Part shown: positions 53,347-63,895 of the stretch, in pieces | Layout of the letters: every line of letters begins with the position of its first letter | Numbering within the stretch: the first letter of the stretch is position 1 | NCBI RefSeq assembly: GCF_002102155.1 | Contig: NZ_LQOU01000051.1 | Span: 288,541-352,540, forward strand | Reading direction: 5' to 3' | DNA: 64,000 nucleotides | From: Mycobacterium europaeum | Lineage (GTDB): Bacteria > Actinomycetota > Actinomycetes > Mycobacteriales > Mycobacteriaceae | Notes under the pieces: model-generated | What the model was told of the DNA's origin: nothing | Database searches by the model: none | Seen by the model: the letters and a program-made list of their open reading frames with translations, nothing else | Program-made: the position numbers and the translations under genes

Positions 53347-54384
53347 CTAGACGAGCGTGGCGAGCTCCCTGATCTGCGCCTCGTTGCGTCCGTTGACGAC
53401 CATCATGGTCACGCCGGCGGCTTCCCAGACCTTGACCTGCTCACGGACGTAGTTGATGTCACCGACGATCGCGGCGTCGTCGACGACCTCGTCGGGGATG
53501 ATCGACGCGGCCTTGTCCTTCTGGTTGCTGCGGAACAGCTTGGTCACGTCGTCGACCACCTCCGCGTAGCCCATCCGGCGGTACACGTCGGCGTGGAAGT
53601 TGGTGTCCTCGGCGCCCATGCCGCCCATGTAGAGGGCCAAATAGGGCTTCATGGCCGCGAACGCGGCGGCGCGGTCGTCGGTGATGACGATGTTCGCGGT
53701 CGCGCAGATCTCGAAGTTCTCGCGGCTGCGCCGCGCCCCGGGCCGGGCGAACCCCTCGTCGAGCCATTCGTTGTAGGTGTCGGCCATCCGCGGCGTGTAG
53801 AAGATGGGCAGCCAGCCGTCGCAGATCTCGGCGGCCAGCGCCACGTTCTTCGGCCCCTCGGCGCCCAGCATGATCGGGATGTCGGGCCGCAGCGGGTGGG
53901 TGATGGGCTTGAGCGCCTTGCCCAGTCCCGTCGTCCCCTCCCCGGTCAGCGGCAGCGGGTAGTGCGGCCCGTCGCTGGTCACCGGCTTCTCGCGGGCCCA
54001 CACCTGTCGCATGATGTCGATGTATTCGCGGGTGCGGGCCAGCGGCTTGGGGAACGGCCGCCCGTACCAGCCCTCCACCACCTGTGGGCCGGAGACGCCG
54101 AGCCCGAGGATGTGTCGACCCTTGGACAGGTGGTCGAGCGTGAGCGCGGCCATCGCGGTGGCGGTCGGGGTGCGCGCGGACAGCTGGATCACCGAGGTGC
54201 CCAGCCGGAGCCGGCGCGTCGACGCGCCCAGCCAGGCCAGCGGCGTGTAGGCGTCCGACCCCCACGCCTCGGCGGTGAAGACCGCGTCGAACCCGGCCTC
54301 CTCGGCCGCAGCGACGAGCTCCGCGTGATTCTCCGGCGGCTGAGCGCCCCAATACCCGAGCTGCAACCCCAGCTTCATAGTCAC
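53347..54384 (-). CDS. F420-dependent LLM-class oxidoreductase (Rv3520c-like)
   Basis: 345 residues. Luciferase-like TIM barrel: MKLGLQLGYWGAQPPEN, FDAVFTAEAWGSDAYTPL, LGTSVIQLSARTPTATAMAA, LGLGVSGPQVVEGWYG, PIMLGAEGPKN. Probably uses F420. Its place in the steroid block suggests redox on a sterol intermediate; the substrate is unknown. Divergent from the DUF35 gene, with a KstR site between. Confidence 0.88.
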   Translation of the reverse strand: MTMKLGLQLGYWGAQPPENHAELVAAAEEAGFDAVFTAEAWGSDAYTPLAWLGASTRRLRLGTSVIQLSARTPTATAMAALTLDHLSKGRHILGLGVSGPQVVEGWYGRPFPKPLARTREYIDIMRQVWAREKPVTSDGPHYPLPLTGEGTTGLGKALKPITHPLRPDIPIMLGAEGPKNVALAAEICDGWLPIFYTPRMADTYNEWLDEGFARPGARRSRENFEICATANIVITDDRAAAFAAMKPYLALYMGGMGAEDTNFHADVYRRMGYAEVVDDVTKLFRSNQKDKAASIIPDEVVDDAAIVGDINYVREQVKVWEAAGVTMMVVNGRNEAQIRELATLV

Positions 54385-54421
54385 TGAACCCTTCCGGCCG
54401 ACCCGATGTTGAAACCGTTCT

Positions 54422-54435
54422 TAGAACCTGTTCTA
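54422..54435. promoter_or_regulatory. KstR operator between the F420 gene and the DUF35-ltp operon
   Basis: TAGAACCTGTTCTA, a near-perfect palindrome, 9 bp before the DUF35 GTG and 37 bp before the divergent ATG. Confidence 0.85.
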
Positions 54436-54444
54436 CTCGATGGC

Positions 54445-55440
54445 GTGACAGCCAGCTCGAGCAGCCCGACCTTGACGGATCACCCTGAGCCACCGCTCTC
54501 CGCGCCACTGACGTTGTCTTTCGACTACACCCGTTCGGTGGGCCCCACGCTAAGCAAGTTCTTCACTGCACTGCGTGAGCGCCACATCCTCGGGGTGCGC
54601 GGATCCGATGGCCGGGTGCACGTACCGCCGGTGGAATATGACCCGGTCACCTATGAGCCGCTGGGCGAGATGGTACCGGTGTCCAGCGTCGGCACGGTGG
54701 TGTCCTGGACGTGGCAACCGGAGCCGTTGGAGGGCCAGCCGCTGGACCGCCCGTTCGCCTGGGCGCTGATCAAGCTCGACGGCGCGGACACCCCGATGAT
54801 GCACGCCGTCGACGCCGGTGAGCCCAAGGCCATCAAGACCGGGTCCCGGGTGCACGTGCACTGGGCCGACGAGCCGGTGGGCGCCATCACCGACATCGCC
54901 CACTTCGCCCTGGGCCAGGACGCCGAACCCGTGTCCGAACAGGCGGCGGGAGAACAAGACCCGGTGACCATGATCGTCACGCCGATCTCGCTGACGATTC
55001 AGCACACCGCGTCGCACGAGGAAAGCGCGTACCTGCGCGCCATCGCGCAGGGCAAGCTGCTGGGCGCGCGCACGGGCAAGAACGGGAAGGTCTACTTCCC
55101 GCCCCACGGCGCGGACCCGGCCACCGGCCAGCCCACCACCGAATTCGTCGAGTTGCCGGACAAGGGCACTGTGACGACGTTCGCGATCATCAACATCCCG
55201 TTCCAGGGCCAGCGCATCAAGCCGCCGTACGTCGCGGCCTACGTGCTGCTCGACGGGGCCGACATCCCCTTCTTGCATCTGGTCGCGGACATCGACGCGC
55301 ACGAGGTGCGGATGGGCATGCGCGTCGAGGCGGTGTGGAAACCTCGCGAGGAGTGGGGCTTCGGCATCGACAACATCGAGTACTTCCGGCCGACCGGGGA
55401 AACCGACGCCGAGTACGACACCTACAAGCACCACCTGTAA
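54445..55440 (+). CDS. Tandem DUF35 OB-fold protein (Rv3521-like)
   Basis: 331 residues from GTG at 54445. Two DUF35/OB-fold units are fused (about 15-150 and 165-320), each with PPxxYDPxT-type or PPHGADPATG strand, SSVGTVVSWTW or DKGTVTTFAI, and ALIKLDGADTPMMH or VLLDGADIPFLH. There are no zinc-ribbon cysteines. DUF35 proteins pair with thiolase-fold aldolases; the partners are the next two genes, 15 nt on. Confidence 0.85.
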   Translation: MTASSSSPTLTDHPEPPLSAPLTLSFDYTRSVGPTLSKFFTALRERHILGVRGSDGRVHVPPVEYDPVTYEPLGEMVPVSSVGTVVSWTWQPEPLEGQPLDRPFAWALIKLDGADTPMMHAVDAGEPKAIKTGSRVHVHWADEPVGAITDIAHFALGQDAEPVSEQAAGEQDPVTMIVTPISLTIQHTASHEESAYLRAIAQGKLLGARTGKNGKVYFPPHGADPATGQPTTEFVELPDKGTVTTFAIINIPFQGQRIKPPYVAAYVLLDGADIPFLHLVADIDAHEVRMGMRVEAVWKPREEWGFGIDNIEYFRPTGETDAEYDTYKHHL

Positions 55441-55455
55441 AGGGCCTACCTGTAA

Positions 55456-56519
55456 ATGAGCGCTCGCAACGTCGCGGTCGTCGGCTTCGCCCACGCCCCA
55501 CACGTCCGCCGCACCGACGGCACCACCAACGGCGTCGAGATGTTGATGCCGTGCTTCGCCCAGCTCTACGAGGACCTCGGCATCACCAAGGCCGACATCG
55601 GCTTCTGGTGCTCGGGATCGTCGGACTACCTCGCCGGGCGGGCGTTTTCGTTCATCTCGGCGATCGACTCGATCGGCGCCGTGCCACCGATCAACGAGTC
55701 GCACGTCGAGATGGACGCGGCCTGGGCCCTCTACGAGGCCTACATCAAGCTGCTGACCGGTGAGGTCGACACCGCGCTGGTGTACGGCTTCGGCAAGTCC
55801 TCGGCCGGGATCCTGCGGCAGATCCTGTCGCGGCAGACCGACCCGTACACCGTGGCCCCGTTGTGGCCGGACTCGGTGTCCATGGCCGGGCTGCAGGCGC
55901 GCATGGGGCTCGACTCCGGGAAGTGGACCGAAGAGCAGATGGCGCGTGTCGCGTTCGACTCCTTCGCGAATGCCCGCCGGGTGGACTCCGTGGAGCCGGC
56001 GATCAGCATCGAGGAATTGCTTGACAGGCCGTTCTTCGCTGAGCCCCTGCGGCGCCACGACATCGCGCCGATCACCGACGGTGCCGCCGCCATTGTGCTC
56101 GCGGCGGGCGAGCGGGCGAACGAGCTGCGCGAAAACCCCGCCTGGATCACGGGAATCGAGCACCGTATCGAAACGCCGTCGCTGGGTGCGCGCGACCTCA
56201 CCGAGTCCGTTTCGACCAAGGCGGCGGTCCTGGCGGCCACCGGTGGCAGGACCGACAAGCTGGACGTGGCCGAGATCTGCGCGCCCTTCACCCACCAGCA
56301 CCTGATCATCGCGGACGCCATCCGGATACCAGGGCCGACGAAAGTGAATCCGTCGGGCGGCGCGCTGGCCGCCAACCCCATGTTCGTCGCGGGCCTGGAG
56401 CGCATCGGCTTTGCGGCGCAACATATCTGGGACGGGTCGGCTGAGCGGGTGCTCGCGCACGCCACCAGCGGACCCGCGTTGCAACAGAACCTGGTCGCGG
56501 TCATGGAAGGAAAGAACTG

Positions 56520-56520
<1 letters not shown>
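55456..56520 (+). CDS. ltp4: Thiolase-fold lipid-transfer protein Ltp4
   Basis: 354 residues, thiolase superfamily (SCP-x type) without the usual nucleophile Cys; the site reads INESHVEMDAA. C-terminal motif NPSGGALAANPMFVAGL. Ltp3/Ltp4-type proteins act as aldol lyases in the breakdown of C24-branched sterol side chains in Rhodococcus. Shares the last base with ltp3. Confidence 0.88.
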
Positions 56521-57715
<1,195 letters not shown>

Positions 57716-57719
<4 letters not shown>

Positions 57720-58123
57720 GCGAGCATCCCGCGCACGAGGCCGGTCGGCGCTCGCGCGAGGCGGTCATCGCCAGGGACAAAGACGCGTGGCTGGCGGTGT
57801 TCGCCGACGACGCGATCGTGGAGGACCCGATCGGGCCGTCGGCCTTCGACCCGGAGGGCAGGGGCCACCGGGGGCGCGACGCGATTTCGGCGTTCTGGGA
57901 CAAGGCGATCGCCCCCACCGCGAGGATCGAGTTCGTCTTCCGCGACACCTACCAGTGCGGCAACGAGGAAGCCAACGTCGGGCACATCCTCATCACCCAT
58001 GGCGACTACCAGGTGACCGCGGAGGGCGTCTTCACATACAAGGCCGACGACGAGGGCAAGCTGACCGCCCTGCGCGCGTACTGGGAGATGGACCGCGCGG
58101 CAGCGTCGGCCCGGAAGGTCTAG
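57716..58123 (+). CDS. SnoaL/NTF2-like protein
   Basis: 135 residues from GTG at 57716, coupled to the ltp3 stop (GTGA). Steroid-isomerase-like NTF2 fold (AVFADDAIVEDPIGPS, AISAFWDKAIAPT, YWEMDRAAA). Could bind or isomerise a steroid or enoyl product. In M. tuberculosis I recall a membrane cyclase-like gene (Rv3524) here, so the gene content differs. Its end overlaps the carbonic-anhydrase-like gene by 4 nt, convergently. Confidence 0.8.
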
Positions 58124-58644
58124 AGCGGCTCGAGTCCGGCCAGGTGCCGCTGAGCCAGTTCGCGGTACGCCTGTGGGTTCAGCTTGACCCACATTTCCGC
58201 GCCCGTTCCCGCGACCGGACCCTTGATCTGCGCCGGCGCGCCGACCGCCAGCATGCCGGCCGGGATCTGAGTGCCGGCCGTCACCAGCGAGTGGGCCGCG
58301 ATCAGGCTGCGCGCGCCGATCACCGCGCCGTCGAGGACGGTGGCATGGTTGGCGATCAGGGCCTCCGACCCGACGTGCGCCCCGTGAATGCAGCACAGGT
58401 GCGCCACCGTGGCGCCGGGGCCGATGTCGACCGGGATGCCGGGCGGCGCGTGCAACACCGATCCGTCCTGAACGTTGGCGCCCTCCCGCACCACGATGGG
58501 GCCGTAATCGCCGCGCAGCACGGTGTTGAACCACACCGAGGCACCGGCCTCGACGACAACGTCGCCGATCAGGGTGGCGGTGGGGGCTACAAACGCGGTG
58601 GGATCGACCCGCGGCGCCCGCCCCTCGAAAGCAAACAGCGGCAT
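58120..58644 (-). CDS. Gamma-carbonic-anhydrase-like hexapeptide protein (Rv3525c-like)
   Basis: 174 residues, left-handed beta-helix with hexapeptide repeats (FVAPTATLIGDVVVEAGASVWFNTVLRGD). Metal histidines are likely in ATVAHLCCIHGAHVG. Similar to Rv3525c. Might be a carbonic anhydrase or a CoA-binding acyltransferase-like member. Divergent from kshA. Confidence 0.88.
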   Translation of the reverse strand: MPLFAFEGRAPRVDPTAFVAPTATLIGDVVVEAGASVWFNTVLRGDYGPIVVREGANVQDGSVLHAPPGIPVDIGPGATVAHLCCIHGAHVGSEALIANHATVLDGAVIGARSLIAAHSLVTAGTQIPAGMLAVGAPAQIKGPVAGTGAEMWVKLNPQAYRELAQRHLAGLEPL

Positions 58645-58726
58645 CGTCTAGATATACCCCGCGCGCGCATCCGCCGCGGGAAACCGCAGCCAGACTCGCC
58701 GTCATTGCGCGCCCCCGCCGCAAAAC

Positions 58727-58740
58727 TGTAACGTGTTCTA
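58727..58740. promoter_or_regulatory. KstR operator before kshA
   Basis: TGTAACGTGTTCTA, core AAC-GT-GTT with an intact right half, 30 bp upstream of the kshA GTG. Confidence 0.78.
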
Positions 58741-58770
58741 GTTAGAGGGCTCGCGACTTGGAGGTGACAG

Positions 58771-59928
58771 GTGAGTACCGACACCAAAGCGGTCGGCATC
58801 CGGGAGATCGATCCGGGCGCGCTGCCGACGAGGTATGCCCGCGGCTGGCACTGCCTGGGCGTCGCGAAGGACTTCCAGGACGGCAAGCCGCACTCGGTCG
58901 AGGCGTTCGGCACCAAGCTGGTGGTGTTCGCCGACTCTCAGGGCGAGCTGAAGGTGCTGGACGGCTACTGCCGGCACATGGGCGGTGACCTGTCGGAGGG
59001 CACCATCAAGGGCGACGAGGTGGCCTGCCCGTTCCACGACTGGCGCTGGGGCGGTGACGGCCGCTGCAAGCTGGTGCCGTACGCCAAGCGCACACCCAAG
59101 ACGGCGCGCACCCGCTCCTGGACGACCGATGTGCGCGGCGGCCTGCTCTTCGTCTGGCACGATCACGAACAGAATCCGCCGGACCCCGCGGTCCGGATTC
59201 CGGACATCCCCGAAGCGCACAGCGACGAGTGGACCGAGTGGCGGTGGAACCGCATCCTCATCGAGGGGTCGAACTGCCGCGACATCATCGACAACGTCAC
59301 CGACATGGCGCACTTCTTCTACATCCATTTCGGTCTGCCCACTTACTTCAAGAACGTTTTCGAGGGCCACATCGCGTCGCAGTACCTGCACAACGTGGGC
59401 CGGCCGGACGTCAACGACCTGGGCACCTCCTACGGCGAGGCGCACCTTGACTCCGAGGCGTCCTACTTCGGTCCGTCGTTCATGATCAACTGGCTGCACA
59501 ACAGCTACGGCGGCTACAAGGCGGAGTCGATCCTGATCAACTGCCACTACCCGGTGACGCAGAACTCCTTCGTGCTGCAGTGGGGTGTCATCGTCGAAAA
59601 GCCCAAGGGCATGGACGAGGCGATGACCGACAAGCTCTCGCGGGTGTTCACCGAAGGCGTCAGCAAGGGCTTCCTGCAGGACGTCGAGATCTGGAAGCAC
59701 AAAACCCGCATCGACAACCCCCTGCTGGTCGAAGAGGACGGCGCCGTCTATCAGTTGCGCCGCTGGTACCAGCAGTTCTACGTCGACGTTGCCGACATCC
59801 AGCCGGAAATGGTGGAACGCTTCGAGATCGAGGTGGACACCACCCGCGCCAACGAGTACTGGAACGCCGAGGTCGCAGAGAATCTCAAGGCCAGGGAGAC
59901 CGAAGACGTTCCCGCGGAACAACACTGA
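58771..59928 (+). CDS. kshA: 3-ketosteroid 9alpha-hydroxylase oxygenase KshA
   Basis: 385 residues from GTG. Rieske cluster ligands in CRHMGGDL and CPFHDWRWGG, non-heme iron ligands in DNVTDMAHFFYIHFG (Asp and two His). Hydroxylates androstadienedione at C9 so the B ring opens; KshB reductase is encoded elsewhere. KstR-like box 30 bp upstream. Confidence 0.95.
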   Translation: MSTDTKAVGIREIDPGALPTRYARGWHCLGVAKDFQDGKPHSVEAFGTKLVVFADSQGELKVLDGYCRHMGGDLSEGTIKGDEVACPFHDWRWGGDGRCKLVPYAKRTPKTARTRSWTTDVRGGLLFVWHDHEQNPPDPAVRIPDIPEAHSDEWTEWRWNRILIEGSNCRDIIDNVTDMAHFFYIHFGLPTYFKNVFEGHIASQYLHNVGRPDVNDLGTSYGEAHLDSEASYFGPSFMINWLHNSYGGYKAESILINCHYPVTQNSFVLQWGVIVEKPKGMDEAMTDKLSRVFTEGVSKGFLQDVEIWKHKTRIDNPLLVEEDGAVYQLRRWYQQFYVDVADIQPEMVERFEIEVDTTRANEYWNAEVAENLKARETEDVPAEQH

Positions 59929-59933
59929 CGCCC

Positions 59934-60386
59934 ATGCCCGACGATCAGCCGGCAGTTCCTGACGTCGATCGGCTCGCTCGGTCGATGTTGTTGCTGCACG
60001 GCGACGGGCACGACCACGAAGACAGGCCGGCCCGCGACGGCGGCTCCGGATCATGGTCGAAGTCACGCGATTTCACCAACGATCCGCAGCGCGCCGCGGC
60101 CGTCGCCGAGGCCAGCCGGGCCGACCGAGAGCGCTACCTCAACTCCGGGCTGATGCCGGTGGACTGCCGGTTCTGCCACGTCACCGTCACCGTGCGCAGG
60201 CTCGGCCCGGGTCACACCGCGGTGCAATGGAACACCGAAGCGTGGCAGCGCTGCGCGCATTTCACCGAGGTGCGCAACTCCGGCGGCGACACCGCACGCA
60301 CCCGCTCGTGCCCCAAGCTGAGCGACAGCATCGAGCACGCGGTCGCCGAAGGCTATCTGGGCGATCCGGCGCCCGGGGACGACTGA
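59934..60386 (+). CDS. Conserved protein downstream of kshA (Rv3527-like)
   Basis: 150 residues starting MPDDQPAVPDV, 5 nt after kshA. Three cysteines (VDCRFCHVTVTVRR, QRCAHF, RSCPKL) could bind a metal or cluster, in the same order as Rv3527. Probably cotranscribed with kshA. Function unknown. Confidence 0.8.
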   Translation: MPDDQPAVPDVDRLARSMLLLHGDGHDHEDRPARDGGSGSWSKSRDFTNDPQRAAAVAEASRADRERYLNSGLMPVDCRFCHVTVTVRRLGPGHTAVQWNTEAWQRCAHFTEVRNSGGDTARTRSCPKLSDSIEHAVAEGYLGDPAPGDD

Positions 60387-60387
60387 T

Positions 60388-61533
60388 CTACAGCCCGGCG
60401 AAGCGCTCCTTGACCGTTTCCACGGTCAGCCCGTAGTCGGCCAGCGAATAACGGTGTTTCGGCGCCCGCTCGCCGGACTGGCTCGCGGCGTGCGTCTTTT
60501 CCATCGCCGCGCGCGCCTCGTCGGTCAGCGCCAAACCGAAGTGCCGGTAGATGTCGGTTACCGTGCCGATCGGATCGGCGATCAGGTCCGTGTAGTCGAC
60601 GTCGTAGAACTGGGACGGCGAGTACTTGGCGCGGGCGGTGTTGAACCGCTCCAGCCCCCGCGACCAGGTGTCCATTGCGTCAGCACCGATCTGGGCCCCG
60701 TCGAACGTCGTCGACCATCCCTCGGCGGTGTGCTGGGCAAGCGAGCACATCGACGCCATGATCGTCTCGACCGGCCGGTGCGTCTGAATCACCAGCGCGT
60801 CGGGATAGGTCGCCATCAACGCGTCCAACGCGAACAGATGGCTGGGATTCTTCAACACCCAACGCTTTTCGGTGTCATTGAGGCCGATGAGCTGAAGGTT
60901 CTTGCGGTGCCGTCGATAGGACGGCGTCCAGTCCTGTTCGGACAGCCAATGCGCGTAGGTGGGGACGTGTGCCAGCGACTCGTAGGACACCGAATGCAGC
61001 GACTGGCGCAGCAGCTGCCAGCATTCCTCGAGCTCGTAGGCCGCCATGAAATGCAGGCCGGTGTAGCCCGGATTGTCCTGGTGGTGCTGGTTGAACTGCG
61101 CGTCGAGTTGGCGGTAAAGCGGATGCGAATCCCAGGTTTCGCGCGGCGGACGCGGCTGCGGGAACTCGGCCAGCCACATGTGCAGGCCCTGATGTGCGGG
61201 ATCGGCGCCCAGCAGCCGGTGCAGCGCGGTCGTCCCGGTGCGCACCAGGCCGGTGACGAAAATCGGGCGCTCGATCACCACGTCGGCGTGCTGCGGGTAC
61301 TGCTTCCACGACGACTCGGACAGCAGCCTGGCCACCAGCGCGCCGCGCAGGAAGAACCGATTCATCTTGCTGCCCAACACCGTAAGGCCGGCTTCGCGCC
61401 GGTAGGAGTCCAGCAGCACCTCCAGCGCTTCGAGATAGTTGTCGTCGTTGGACCCGAAGTCGTCGAGCCCGGTCACCTTGGTGGCCGACGCGTGCAGCTC
61501 GTCGACGGTGCCGATATCGGTGCGGTCGGACAT
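60388..61533 (-). CDS. Sulfotransferase-family protein (Rv3529c-like)
   Basis: 381 residues. PAPS-site motif FVTGLVRTGTTALHRLL and the later HRPVETIMASMCS region fit mycobacterial sulfotransferases. A steroid or steroid-acid acceptor is possible from context only. Shares a base with the SDR upstream. Confidence 0.87.
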   Translation of the reverse strand: MSDRTDIGTVDELHASATKVTGLDDFGSNDDNYLEALEVLLDSYRREAGLTVLGSKMNRFFLRGALVARLLSESSWKQYPQHADVVIERPIFVTGLVRTGTTALHRLLGADPAHQGLHMWLAEFPQPRPPRETWDSHPLYRQLDAQFNQHHQDNPGYTGLHFMAAYELEECWQLLRQSLHSVSYESLAHVPTYAHWLSEQDWTPSYRRHRKNLQLIGLNDTEKRWVLKNPSHLFALDALMATYPDALVIQTHRPVETIMASMCSLAQHTAEGWSTTFDGAQIGADAMDTWSRGLERFNTARAKYSPSQFYDVDYTDLIADPIGTVTDIYRHFGLALTDEARAAMEKTHAASQSGERAPKHRYSLADYGLTVETVKERFAGL

Positions 61534-62315
61534 CAGTTGTGGTACTCCCCGCAGTTGACGTCGAGCGTCTGCCCGGTGATGCCGCTGGACAGGTCGCTGG
61601 CCAGGAAGAGGATCGCCGAGGCCACCTCGTCCTCGGTGGGCAGGCGCTTCAGGTCGGAGTTGGCCGCGGTGGCGGCGTAGATCTGCTCGGCCGTGGTGCC
61701 GTACTTGCCGGCCTGGTGGTTGAAGTAGCCCTGCAGGGTGTCACCCCAGATATAGCCCGGGGCAACGGAATTGACGCGGATCCCCTGCTCGCCCAGTTCG
61801 GTGGCCAGCGAATGCGACATGGACAGCAGCGCGGACTTCGCCATCTTGTAGGCGCCGTACTTCGCCTGCGAATGCCGGAGCACCATGGAGTTGACGTTGA
61901 CGATCGAGCCCTTCGACTCGGCCAGCGCCGGCGTGAAGCCCTGGATCAGCCGCAGTGCGCCCAGCGCGCTGAGTTCGATCGCGTCGCGAATGTGCTGAAA
62001 GCTGGTGCCCGAGAATGGTTTCAGCGACGGCACCCGAAACGCGTTGTTGATCAGCACGTCGACCTTGCCGTAGGCCTCCATCGTGGCGTCGACGAGGTTG
62101 CTCACCTGGTCGTCTTCGGTGATGTCGGTGCGCACCGTCGTCGCCCGGCCGCCGAGGTCGGCGATCTGCTTGGCGACGTCGTCGAGACGCTCCGGGGTGC
62201 GGGCGGCCAGCACCAGATCGGCCCCCTCTCGAGTGCACCGGTGCGCCAGCGTCGTGCCCAGACCGGGGCCGACGCCGCTGATCACCACTACCTTGCCATC
62301 GAGCAGCTTCGTCAT
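61533..62315 (-). CDS. SDR, steroid block (Rv3530c-like)
   Basis: 260 residues. SGVGPGLG cofactor loop variant, NNAFRV in place of NNAG, Ser in VNSMVLR, YGAYKMAKSA with catalytic Tyr/Lys, ITGQTLDVNCG. Oxidoreductase of a steroid or CoA intermediate. Overlaps its neighbours by 1 and 4 nt; second gene of a three-gene operon. Confidence 0.88.
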   Translation of the reverse strand: MTKLLDGKVVVISGVGPGLGTTLAHRCTREGADLVLAARTPERLDDVAKQIADLGGRATTVRTDITEDDQVSNLVDATMEAYGKVDVLINNAFRVPSLKPFSGTSFQHIRDAIELSALGALRLIQGFTPALAESKGSIVNVNSMVLRHSQAKYGAYKMAKSALLSMSHSLATELGEQGIRVNSVAPGYIWGDTLQGYFNHQAGKYGTTAEQIYAATAANSDLKRLPTEDEVASAILFLASDLSSGITGQTLDVNCGEYHN

Positions 62316-63451
62316 CCCAGCATCCTTGCCTGAATTTGTTGGTGGCGCAGCGCAATTCGGGCGCGCCAGTCGTCCTCGGAGATCTTGTTGTGTTCGAAAT
62401 ACGGCAACGCGGCGGCTACCTTGTCGAGGTCGACGACCTCGACGGTGGGACCGTCGGCCTCGGAGAGCTCACGCGACACGCGCTGCCAGCGGAACTGCAG
62501 GAAGCCGCGCCGGTGGTTCAGGGTCTCGACCCAGTTGGTCACGCCCGGGTTCTGGTCGGCGACCACGATGCGCACCTTGCCGTCCGGATCCGCCTGCGCC
62601 TGAGTGTTGTTCAGCGAGGTCTGGTGGTTGATGTAGTCCAGCGAGATGTACCACAGGCTGCCAAGCTGGAAGCCGAGGTAGGGTGCGTCGGAGACCGGGA
62701 TGGTGATCACCAGCGCCTGATCCGGTCGCAGGTCGAAGTGCCCGACCGACGAGTACTGGGTGGCCAGTCCGCCCGGGGTCAGGCGCGGCGCCGTCAGGGT
62801 GTTGACCGGAAGGTCGAGATAGAACCATTGCGGGAATTGCAGCCAGGTTTTCACCCGCTGGACGAGCTGCTTTCCCGCTGTGGCGTAACGCTTTTCGATG
62901 AGCGCGCGGGTCAACGGCGGCGGCGCGGTGCCCGCGGTGTCCGTCCGCGCGATGGCCAGCGTGCCGCGCTGCGCCGCCCAGTCGCCGTAGACCTCGCGGA
63001 TCACCAGCTGCCCGGGGCTGGTGGGCGTCACCCGCCACTCGAAGCTGCCGTCGGGTGCGATCTCGAGTTCCCGGTCGTCGAACGCGGCCTGGCTGACGGG
63101 CACGAAGTCGTCGGTGTACTCGCCGCCGAGGAGCTGGAAGCTCAGGTCGGTCGTGGTCCCGCGCCGGCCGGTGACGACGTACTCGTGGTTGGCGTGCACG
63201 CGGGTGCCGAAATACAGGGTGTCGGGGTTGTCCAGGCCCATCTTGGTGAACGGCCCGGTCCCCGACTGCAGGAACGGGTGATCGCGGTCGTAATCGACGG
63301 CGAGGTGGATGCAGGCTGAGACGCAGCCGGCCAGATACTGCAGCCCTTCGAGCAGGTCGGCTTCGGTCTCGATGAACGGCGCGTCGGCGACGAGCTTCTC
63401 GGCTTCGGCGATCGCAGAAGTGAGCGGGCCTGAAAAAGAATCTGTGGACAC
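62312..63451 (-). CDS. DUF1254/DUF1214-type protein (Rv3531c-like)
   Basis: 379 residues from GTG. Conserved stretches DTLYFGTRVHANHEYVVTGRRG and SVGHFDLRPDQALVITIPVSDAPYLGFQLGSLWYISLDY belong to the DUF1254/1214 family. No signal peptide. First gene of the operon; perfect KstR site 11 bp upstream. Function unknown. Confidence 0.85.
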   Translation of the reverse strand: MSTDSFSGPLTSAIAEAEKLVADAPFIETEADLLEGLQYLAGCVSACIHLAVDYDRDHPFLQSGTGPFTKMGLDNPDTLYFGTRVHANHEYVVTGRRGTTTDLSFQLLGGEYTDDFVPVSQAAFDDRELEIAPDGSFEWRVTPTSPGQLVIREVYGDWAAQRGTLAIARTDTAGTAPPPLTRALIEKRYATAGKQLVQRVKTWLQFPQWFYLDLPVNTLTAPRLTPGGLATQYSSVGHFDLRPDQALVITIPVSDAPYLGFQLGSLWYISLDYINHQTSLNNTQAQADPDGKVRIVVADQNPGVTNWVETLNHRRGFLQFRWQRVSRELSEADGPTVEVVDLDKVAAALPYFEHNKISEDDWRARIALRHQQIQARMLG

Positions 63452-63461
63452 GCATAGACGC

Positions 63462-63475
63462 TAGAACGTGTTCTA
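63462..63475. promoter_or_regulatory. KstR operator before the Rv3531c-Rv3529c operon
   Basis: TAGAACGTGTTCTA, full palindrome. Confidence 0.88.
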
Positions 63476-63539
63476 CTTTTTCGTCAATGGCGAACGTTCC
63501 CGCGCGTCGGGTACAGCGTTCGAGGACGAGGCCGGCTCG

Positions 63540-63842
63540 CTAGGGCGGGCAGGAGTGAGATAGGTCGATGAGGTGCTGACGTACGTCGGGATGCCGGTTC
63601 AGGTAGTCGATCACGTTGGGACCGCCACCCTCCGCCTCGGACCTGGCCTGCAGCTGCGCATGGAGGTCCGGATGCCGCTGCAGGTAGGAGTTGATGGATG
63701 CACCCACGTCCTGATCGCACTGGGGAGCGGCGCTGGCCGTTGGCAGTGCGATCATCGTCGCGGCGATGGCGGTGAGTAGTCCCCCGGCGAGCAGGCCGTA
63801 CCGTCCCCGGCGAGGACCGACTGTCTTGTCTGTCGTGCTCAT
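63540..63842 (-). CDS. Small secreted hemophore-related protein
   Basis: 100 residues. Signal peptide (about 14-38, ending TASAAPQ), then a short all-helical domain bracketed by two cysteines (PQCDQDVG and SHSCPP), with PDLHAQLQ and PDVRQHLIDL repeats. This fits the mycobacterial Rv0203/Rv1174c hemophore-related family. Heme binding by this member is unproven. Not in the M. tuberculosis block as I recall it; PPE genes are there instead. Confidence 0.7.
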   Translation of the reverse strand: MSTTDKTVGPRRGRYGLLAGGLLTAIAATMIALPTASAAPQCDQDVGASINSYLQRHPDLHAQLQARSEAEGGGPNVIDYLNRHPDVRQHLIDLSHSCPP

Positions 63843-63895
63843 GCGCGCCAGGCTACTCGCGGTTCCTTTGCGCCGCCTGTGCGTGCAGAGGACGG

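Noticed and set aside
54550..56484. 644-codon minus-strand frame opposite the DUF35 and ltp4 genes
   Set aside because: No family pattern, Arg/Gly/Val-rich; antisense to well-recognised genes.
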